Shown piece after piece: positions 6,257 to 11,220 of a stretch of 11,220 bases of DNA. This DNA is from Oscillospiraceae bacterium. Its GTDB lineage: Bacteria; Bacillota; Clostridia; Saccharofermentanales; Saccharofermentanaceae. The stretch spans positions 1 through 11,220 of the forward strand of contig CACZPC010000142.1 of NCBI GenBank assembly GCA_902782985.1, in the 5' to 3' direction. The notes beneath the pieces are model-generated. The model was not told where the DNA came from and did not search any database. It saw only the letters and a program-made list of their open reading frames with translations. Numbering within the stretch: the first letter of the stretch is position 1; every line of letters begins with the position of its first letter. A program made the position numbers and the translations under genes.

Positions 6257-7330
6257 ATGAAGATCGTAAAGAAGATATTAAAGGTAATACTCGCAGTTCT
6301 CTTAGCGATAGTAGTAATATTCGGTATTTATTTCGCTTATGTCATGATCTCATATCACAGGCTGGAGGATAATATCGTACTCGATGTAGTGAGCACTACT
6401 TCTGAAAATGAGATCTGTGCCGCAGGGGAAGAATATACCATAGCGACATATAATATCGGCTTCGGTGCATACACACCGGAATACAGTTTCTTTATGAACG
6501 GCGGTAAGTATTCCTGGGCAATGAGCGAAGAAGGTCTTCATGAGAATATCGATCTTATCTCACAGGAAGCCATGTCTTTTGAGCCCGATATCATGTTCCT
6601 TCAGGAAGTGGATATCGGAGGTACGAGAACATATCATTTCGATGAAAGAGAAAGATTAGAGGAGACATTTGATCCCGGTAACTTCGTATTCGCACAGAAT
6701 TATGATTCACCATATCTTTTCTGGCCCTTATATCAGCCTCATGGTGCTAACAGATCAGGAATACTCACATATTCCAGATTCGAGATCACCGATGCGTTAA
6801 GAAGAAGCTTCCCCATATCCGAGTCTTTATCCAAGCTCGTCGACCTGGACAGATGCTATTCCATATCCAGGATCCCCGTTGATAACGGTCATGAGCTTGT
6901 AGTCATCAATCTTCATATGTCGGCTTACGGAAGCAATCCGGCCATAAGGGAAGGACAGCTTAATATGCTCTATGAGGAGATGACAAGGGAATATGCAGCC
7001 GGTAATTATGTTATCCTCGGCGGAGATTTTAATCACAACTTAAGGGACGAATATGATCCCGATGCACCCGGATGGGCTCAGAGATTTCCAAGAGAAGATC
7101 TGCCTGACGGATTCTCTTTGGGATTTGACGTATGCGAGGGCGAGCTTGATATTACTCATAATTCAGGCAGAGCCTCACAGGCACCGTATGATCCTGCCAC
7201 GACTTATACCGTTACTCTGGACGGATTCATCGTATCGGATAATATAACGGTAATCAGCTACACTACGGTAGATACGGGATTTATCTATTCTGATCACGAT
7301 CCCGTTGTTATGGATTTTACGCTTGAGTGA
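6257..7330 (+). CDS. Membrane-anchored endonuclease/exonuclease/phosphatase-fold hydrolase
   Basis: This 357-residue protein begins KIVKKILKVILAVLLAIVV, a basic N-terminus followed by a hydrophobic helix (about residues 7-30), which would anchor it to the membrane with the catalytic domain outside. The EEP-fold motifs appear in order: TYNIG (64-68), LQEVD (115-119, metal-binding Glu), VINLHMS (216-222), GGDFN (255-259), DGF (322-324) and SDHDPV (345-350, catalytic His). All key residues are present. The family includes DNases, sphingomyelinases, inositol phosphatases and other phosphodiesterases, so the substrate is open. An external location and a lipid-gene operon argue for a phospholipid or other surface phosphodiester rather than chromosomal DNA; this is inference. 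A GGGGG Shine-Dalgarno site precedes the ATG, and the gene is 14 bases after the lipid kinase. It ends 19 bases from the convergent acyltransferase gene, without a clear terminator. Confidence 0.88.
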   Translation: MKIVKKILKVILAVLLAIVVIFGIYFAYVMISYHRLEDNIVLDVVSTTSENEICAAGEEYTIATYNIGFGAYTPEYSFFMNGGKYSWAMSEEGLHENIDLISQEAMSFEPDIMFLQEVDIGGTRTYHFDERERLEETFDPGNFVFAQNYDSPYLFWPLYQPHGANRSGILTYSRFEITDALRRSFPISESLSKLVDLDRCYSISRIPVDNGHELVVINLHMSAYGSNPAIREGQLNMLYEEMTREYAAGNYVILGGDFNHNLRDEYDPDAPGWAQRFPREDLPDGFSLGFDVCEGELDITHNSGRASQAPYDPATTYTVTLDGFIVSDNITVISYTTVDTGFIYSDHDPVVMDFTLE

Positions 7331-7349
7331 TGATCGAAAGATCGGACTA

Positions 7350-8039
7350 TCAGGCTTCGGGATCTAAGTGAAGGCGCTCCTGCTCATGCATCCATGCGGA
7401 TAATGCATCCGTCATCTTATGAGCATCATTATCATAGTCTTCGCCATGTAAAGGTTCACCTACGTAAATAGTGATCTTCTTCCTCTTCAAGAATCCCTTA
7501 AAGGGCTTGGGCCACTTGCTCTGTCTGGGCCATGCCTGATATGCGCCCGAGATATATACGGGGACAAGGGGAGTCTTGGACTTTATGGCTATATAGCACG
7601 CACCGTCCTTCATCTCGGCAAGCTTGCCGTCGTGAGTCCTGGTACCTTCGGGGAATACAAAGCAGATATTGCCGTTCTCGACTTCCTTCTTGGCTTTGAT
7701 AAGACCTCTGACGGGATTGCCGTGACGCTCGACAAGTATACCTCTTCCGACCTGAACGATAAGCCTTCCGAGCTTTCCGTAATCGGTAGCCAGATCTGCA
7801 CCTACCAGGGCGCACATATGCTTGAAATGTCCTTTGGGGAGGTATTTGCTGATGAGGACTCCATCTGCAAAACACTGATGATTGGCAGCTACTACATAAG
7901 GATTCTCTTTGGGAAAGTTCTCTCTTCCGACACACTTCATCTTGACGAGAATGTCGCAAAGCATAAGGAATCCGACCTTGGCGACGTTACCCTTTACGCC
8001 TCTTCTTGTAGGACATTCATCAAATGGTGATCTGCTCAT
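7350..8039 (-). CDS. plsC: 1-acyl-sn-glycerol-3-phosphate acyltransferase family protein
   Basis: A 229-residue glycerolipid acyltransferase that would move an acyl chain from acyl-ACP or acyl-CoA to a lysolipid, classically making phosphatidic acid. All four family blocks are present: NHQCFAD (53-59, catalytic H54 and D59), GRGILVER (98-105), FPEGTRT (129-135, phosphate binding) and VPVYI (159-163). There is one short hydrophobic N-terminal stretch (about residues 19-32), consistent with peripheral membrane attachment. The ATG at 8039 has GGAG seven bases upstream. Standalone PlsC paralogues can act on lysophospholipids other than lysophosphatidic acid. The divergent ligase next door and the acyl carrier protein nearby suggest a role in lipid repair or in use of outside fatty acids. 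Confidence 0.92.
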   Translation of the reverse strand: MSRSPFDECPTRRGVKGNVAKVGFLMLCDILVKMKCVGRENFPKENPYVVAANHQCFADGVLISKYLPKGHFKHMCALVGADLATDYGKLGRLIVQVGRGILVERHGNPVRGLIKAKKEVENGNICFVFPEGTRTHDGKLAEMKDGACYIAIKSKTPLVPVYISGAYQAWPRQSKWPKPFKGFLKRKKITIYVGEPLHGEDYDNDAHKMTDALSAWMHEQERLHLDPEA

Positions 8040-8077
8040 ATTTATCTCCGATTCTGCATTTATATTCTTCTATTGCT

Positions 8078-8096
8078 ATTAAGTAATATACTAAAT
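8078..8096. promoter_or_regulatory. 19-base inverted repeat between divergent lipid genes, possible operator
   Basis: ATTAAGTAATATACTAAAT reads as two eight-base arms around a central ATA; seven of eight positions pair, and the inner AGTA/TACT is perfect. It overlaps the candidate -10 and start site of the leftward plsC-like gene and lies about 30-50 bases upstream of the ligase promoter. Size and symmetry fit a dimeric repressor such as a MarR or TetR protein. Which protein binds it, if any, is unknown. Confidence 0.35.
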
Positions 8097-8112
8097 TATT
8101 AATAAATGCAAA
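8085..8112 (-). promoter_or_regulatory. Candidate promoter of the plsC-like gene
   Basis: On the minus strand TTTGCA (8112-8107) and TATATT (8090-8085) are spaced by 16 bases, in a very AT-rich region. The -10 is good and the -35 is moderate. The predicted start is near 8078, giving a leader of about 40 bases that includes the GGAG site. An imperfect 19-base inverted repeat covers the -10 and the start point. Confidence 0.35.
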
Positions 8113-8124
8113 TTAATTAAGCGG

Positions 8125-8167
8125 TAGACTTAAAAATTTGTAAATGGTAATATCTTCGTTAGCGAAG
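8125..8167 (+). promoter_or_regulatory. Candidate promoter and leader hairpin of the fatty acyl ligase gene
   Basis: TAGACT (8125-8130) and an extended -10 TGGTAATAT (TAATAT at 8148-8153) are spaced by 17 bases. Just after the -10 lies a small inverted repeat CTTCG-TTAG-CGAAG (8154-8167), which would be a short hairpin at the mRNA 5' end or an operator at the start site. The Shine-Dalgarno site CGGAGG (8176-8181) is six bases before the ATG at 8188. Confidence 0.4.
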
Positions 8168-8187
8168 TTAAAATTCGGAGGACTAAG

Positions 8188-10041
8188 ATGCATCCTGTTA
8201 AGGGTACTGCTGTATATAAAGCGGAAAAATACGATAATATCAGGGATCTCATATTGACATCCTGTGACAAGAATGAGGCACTGGATGCCTTTATTTTCAG
8301 GAGAAATCCCAAGCAGTCCGAGATACACAGGACATACCATGAATTCGGTGAGGACATCAAGTCCCTCGGTACATATATAGCCAACAGTAAGTATTGCGGT
8401 GATAAGCTTGCAGTAGTCGGAGAGAACTGCTATGAGTGGTTTGTCAGCTATATCGCCATCCTGTCTACGGACAGTGTGGGAGTTCCTCTTGACAGAATGC
8501 TCCCCGAGGAGGAGCTCATTGCTCTTCTCGAGAGATCCGAGAGTAAGATACTCTTTTATCATCCCAAGCATCATTCGATGATGCTGTCCATAGCCCAGAA
8601 GCAGCGTGACGGCAAGATCGATATCAAGCTCGAGAAGTATATCTGCATGTATGCAGACGGCCTTACTTCAAAGGAATCCATGCCTGAGGACGATGAGCGT
8701 TTCGTAAAGTTAGAGGATCTTATCGCAGAGGGTAAGAAGCTCAGAGACAACGGTGATGATAAGTTCATGAATATCTCCATCGACAGGGAAGCTGCAAGGA
8801 TCATCCTCTTTACGTCAGGTACTACATCCATGAGTAAGGGTGTTTTACTGTCCCACAAGAATATAGCTTCAAATGTATATTCGATCACGTCGACTCTCTT
8901 TGTACAGCCGGGAGACAGAGCTTTCTCCATTCTTCCGCTGCACCATACTTTCGAGAATACCTGTGACATGTTCCTGTTATCCATGGGCGTATGTCTTTGC
9001 CTTGCAGACGGTCTTCGATATATCGTCAAGAACCTTCAGGAGTGGCATCCCGAGGTATGTATCTCAGTGCCGCTGTTATACGAGAATATCTATCAGAAGA
9101 TAGAATCGGGTATTGCCGAGTCAGGTAAGCAGAAGCTGATCGACATCATGATTCCGGTCACCAAGTTCCTTAAGTTCTTCGGTCTTGATATCAGACGCGC
9201 GATCTTTAAGGATGTTCTTGATAAGCTCGGCGGAGATATCAGGATGGTCGTTATAGGCGGTGCCGGTATCGATAAGAGATATATCGACGCCTTTACCGAT
9301 TTCGGTATAGATTTCTTCATGGGCTACGGCCTTACGGAGACGAGCCCCGTTATTTCCGTTACCAATACGGCTTGCAATGTGCACGGCAGTGTCGGAAGAC
9401 CTCTGGTGGATATCGAGGCTGCTATCGCACTCGATTCCGATTCCAAGAACGGCATAGGTGAGATCATCACCAAGTCTGACTGCGTTATGCTCGGCTATTA
9501 TCGAAATGATGAGGCTACGGCTGAAGTCATAGATAAGGACGGATGGTTCCATACCGGTGATATGGGTTATATCGACAAGACCGGTTCGATTCACGTTACC
9601 GGAAGAGTTAAGTCCATGATCGTTCTTACGAACGGTAAGAAAGCTTTCCCCGAGGAGATCGAATCGCTCATCACCGAGATCAAGGGTGTTAATGAGGCAT
9701 TTGTCTGGGGAAACAGGAATGATCGTGAGGCTATCGATATCTGTGCCAAGCTCCTTATCGACCGCAAGGAGATAGGTAATCAGATAGGAAGCAAGGGTGT
9801 TCCTACTGATGAAGAGATCTCGACTTATCTTAATGACGCAATGCACGAGGTCAATCATAAGATGCCTGCCTACAAGATCGTCAGGAATTACGTTTTCTCT
9901 GAGCAGGATATGATCAAGACTACTACTCTTAAGATCAAGAGAACTAAGGAGCAGGAGGCTATCGAATCACTTCTCGAAGCTGCATCTGCGAATATGCGTG
10001 ATATGAACGGTACTAATCTCGACCGTCTGGTATCCCAATAA
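8188..10041 (+). CDS. AMP-binding long-chain fatty acyl-CoA (or acyl-ACP) ligase
   Basis: A 617-residue adenylate-forming enzyme that activates a fatty acid with ATP and passes it to CoA or to an acyl carrier protein. Motifs in order: LFTSGTTSMSKGV (207-219, phosphate loop), LPLHHTFE (249-256), GYGLTET (379-385), GWFHTGD (452-458, ribose-binding Asp), TGRVK (471-475, hinge) and TTTLKIKR (578-585, with the C-terminal catalytic Lys, probably K582). Length and motif set match long-chain acyl-CoA synthetases, and no transmembrane helix is evident. It stands divergent to a PlsC-type acyltransferase, and a carrier protein gene lies 3 kb upstream. Because Aas enzymes join exactly these two activities in one chain and use ACP, acyl-ACP synthetase activity is plausible. 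Sequence alone does not separate CoA from ACP use. Translation starts at ATG 8188 behind a strong CGGAGG. Confidence 0.92.
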   Translation: MHPVKGTAVYKAEKYDNIRDLILTSCDKNEALDAFIFRRNPKQSEIHRTYHEFGEDIKSLGTYIANSKYCGDKLAVVGENCYEWFVSYIAILSTDSVGVPLDRMLPEEELIALLERSESKILFYHPKHHSMMLSIAQKQRDGKIDIKLEKYICMYADGLTSKESMPEDDERFVKLEDLIAEGKKLRDNGDDKFMNISIDREAARIILFTSGTTSMSKGVLLSHKNIASNVYSITSTLFVQPGDRAFSILPLHHTFENTCDMFLLSMGVCLCLADGLRYIVKNLQEWHPEVCISVPLLYENIYQKIESGIAESGKQKLIDIMIPVTKFLKFFGLDIRRAIFKDVLDKLGGDIRMVVIGGAGIDKRYIDAFTDFGIDFFMGYGLTETSPVISVTNTACNVHGSVGRPLVDIEAAIALDSDSKNGIGEIITKSDCVMLGYYRNDEATAEVIDKDGWFHTGDMGYIDKTGSIHVTGRVKSMIVLTNGKKAFPEEIESLITEIKGVNEAFVWGNRNDREAIDICAKLLIDRKEIGNQIGSKGVPTDEEISTYLNDAMHEVNHKMPAYKIVRNYVFSEQDMIKTTTLKIKRTKEQEAIESLLEAASANMRDMNGTNLDRLVSQ

Positions 10042-10069
10042 TAGGACTGCATTAACTACTCTGTTGGGC

Positions 10070-10075
10070 TATACT
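10070..10075 (+). promoter_or_regulatory. -10-like element directly before the AddB-like gene
   Basis: TATACT lies six bases before the ATG at 10082, with no Shine-Dalgarno sequence and no strong -35 in the 40-base gap after the ligase stop. The spacing repeats that seen before the radical SAM and acetyltransferase genes. No terminator separates the ligase gene from this site, so read-through is also possible. Confidence 0.35.
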
Positions 10076-10081
10076 TAATGT

Positions 10082-11220
10082 ATGGTCAATTTATACAGAG
10101 TACATTCATTTGATTGCATTACAAGACAGATAATTGACAGCCGTATCTCGTCAATACGGGATGGCAATGTTGTTTTTATTACCCCCGAATCCTCCAAAGC
10201 TTCTGTAGAACGTATCGTTATGGAAGCCGTAAGTGACAAGGGACTTGCTTCTTCTGCGGCTTTCGGCAATGACGGTGATACCGTATCGGCGGCCTTTGCA
10301 GAGGGCGATGTGCTCAGCTTTATAAGGCTGGCCGTGAGGATGCTCGATATGTGCGGTATCTCCTCAGGAAGTTCATCGGATAAGATCGTAATGCGTAATG
10401 CCATCTACAGGGTGCTCGTTGATCACCATAAGGAATTTCGTACTTTCGGTAAGTTCATAGGGCGATTTGAATATATCGACAGTATCATCGATCTGATAGG
10501 AGATTTCAGACGATATAATATCGATGATGATACGATAGCCAAGGCTTATGAAATTGCTGAGGATGCGGGTGACGATTCGGTATATTCGGATAAACTCCAC
10601 GATCTTAAGCTGTTATCGCTATATCTTGATGACATCGGCAGAGAATACGGAGTTTCCGTTTCAGCTGATCCCATATCTCAGGCGGTAAGACTCTTGAGCC
10701 GATTAGCATCCGATCCCGAAGTCAAGGCTAAGAGTCGATACAGGAATCTGTTGAGATTCCTTACGTCATCCTTCCCGGTCATCGGATTCGGTAATGTCAG
10801 GATGCTGACTCCGCAGGAGACTGAACTTATCAAATATATGTCGCTTCTCGGTGCCGATATATCCTTTTATCCGCTGTGTCCGTCTGATGATATGCCCGAT
10901 GAGGGAAGGGATACGGTATATGCCAATGCGGAAGCTTTTATCGATGTACTTACTTCGGTCATTCCCGATATCTGTATTCATGATCTTCCCGAGAAGGCGG
11001 ATGATAATTCATCTTCCGTACTACGTTCGGCCGTGCGTACGTATGCTGCCCGAATGCAGGTGAAGGCCAATGATGTTGTCAGGACTTCCGATATCAAGGC
11101 CGTATCGATAGAAGGTGTCGACGATACCGTAGGCTATATTTCCAATGAGATAATCCGTCTTACAAGGGACGAAGGTTATCGCTATAAGGATATCAGGATC
11201 GTTTGTGCTTCCGATGATAT
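10082..11220 (+). CDS. addB: AddB/RexB-like ATP-dependent nuclease subunit B, N-terminal part
   Basis: The first 379 codons of a long protein that runs out of the window. Its order of segments matches the N-terminal half of AddB (RexB): a start strand and helix, NVVFITPESSKASVERIVMEA, then DVLSFIRLAVRMLDMCG, GKFIGRFEYIDSIIDLIGDF, DLKLLSLYLDDIGREYGV, LRFLTSSFPVIGFGNVRMLTPQET and GYISNEIIRLTRDEGYRYKDIRIV. AddB partners AddA in the helicase-nuclease that processes double-strand breaks for RecA. The Walker A loop (GxxGxGKS/T) that opens most AddB proteins is absent; the matching place reads VHSFDCITRQ. Streptococcal and lactococcal RexB also lack it. The nuclease domain and the iron-sulfur cysteines would lie beyond the window. 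ATG 10082 is the start: an ATG at 10078 in another frame stops after 11 codons. No addA is seen here; in this family it usually follows addB. Confidence 0.8.
   Translation, partial: MVNLYRVHSFDCITRQIIDSRISSIRDGNVVFITPESSKASVERIVMEAVSDKGLASSAAFGNDGDTVSAAFAEGDVLSFIRLAVRMLDMCGISSGSSSDKIVMRNAIYRVLVDHHKEFRTFGKFIGRFEYIDSIIDLIGDFRRYNIDDDTIAKAYEIAEDAGDDSVYSDKLHDLKLLSLYLDDIGREYGVSVSADPISQAVRLLSRLASDPEVKAKSRYRNLLRFLTSSFPVIGFGNVRMLTPQETELIKYMSLLGADISFYPLCPSDDMPDEGRDTVYANAEAFIDVLTSVIPDICIHDLPEKADDNSSSVLRSAVRTYAARMQVKANDVVRTSDIKAVSIEGVDDTVGYISNEIIRLTRDEGYRYKDIRIVCASDD

Noticed and set aside
7332..7343. GATC-GAAA-GATC mini-hairpin between the convergent hydrolase and acyltransferase genes
   Set aside because: The stem is only four base pairs and no T-tract follows on either strand, so it is not supported as a terminator.
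7632..8030. Plus-strand open frame opposite the plsC-like gene
   Set aside because: It mirrors the acyltransferase coding region, which has all four catalytic blocks and a good ribosome site.
8040..8187. AT-rich 148-base spacer considered as a small RNA gene or riboswitch
   Set aside because: It is explained by two divergent promoters and an inverted repeat; no conserved riboswitch fold or internal terminator is visible, and the ligase leader is only about 28 bases.
9121..9858. Open frame of about 245 codons on the minus strand inside the ligase gene
   Set aside because: It is antisense to the core of a well-supported AMP-binding enzyme (motifs A5 to A8), has no family resemblance and no promoter or ribosome site that stands out.

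Overview
The window looks like chromosome of a Gram-positive anaerobe in the class Clostridia (Bacillota). The genus cannot be fixed from the sequence. Supporting signs are a surface-protein tail with a TG motif, one membrane segment and a basic end; the radical-SAM/DUF2344 gene pair; an AddB-type (not RecBC) nuclease subunit; and moderate GC with purine-rich Shine-Dalgarno sites inside operons. Genes are tightly packed and no gene-free stretch exceeds 300 bases. No RNA genes, mobile elements, CRISPR arrays or direct-repeat arrays were seen.

Layout. Bases 2-196 are the C-terminus of a secreted, probably wall- or membrane-anchored protein, followed by a strong intrinsic terminator (227-255). 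A DMT/EamA transporter runs leftward (261-1139), divergent from a GNAT N-acetyltransferase (1201-1722). Next come a B12-binding-type radical SAM protein (1763-3652) and its overlapping DUF2344 partner (3639-4364). A tight rightward operon follows: MarR-family regulator (4413-4937), acyl carrier protein (4930-5238), diacylglycerol/lipid kinase (5244-6242) and a membrane-anchored endonuclease/exonuclease/phosphatase-fold hydrolase (6257-7330). A PlsC-type acyltransferase (7350-8039, minus) is convergent with that operon. It is divergent from a long-chain fatty acyl ligase (8188-10041), across an AT-rich 148-base spacer with two candidate promoters and a 19-base inverted repeat. The window ends inside an AddB-like gene (10082 onward).

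How the genes may work together. From 4413 to 10041, six neighbouring genes can all be read as membrane-lipid handling. A FabT-like regulator and a carrier protein sit with a kinase that can make phosphatidic-acid-type lipids, a surface hydrolase that might release diacylglycerol, an acyltransferase that re-acylates lysolipids, and a ligase that activates free fatty acids. The ligase, acyltransferase and carrier together match the parts of the Aas acyl-ACP synthetase/lysophospholipid acyltransferase route, split into separate genes. This is inference from family membership and position.

The most unusual sequence-level signal is regulatory. Four likely first genes (transporter, acetyltransferase, radical SAM, AddB) each have a -10-like hexamer 6-7 bases before the start codon and no convincing Shine-Dalgarno site, which suggests leaderless mRNAs. 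The operon-internal genes, and some first genes, keep normal ribosome binding sites.
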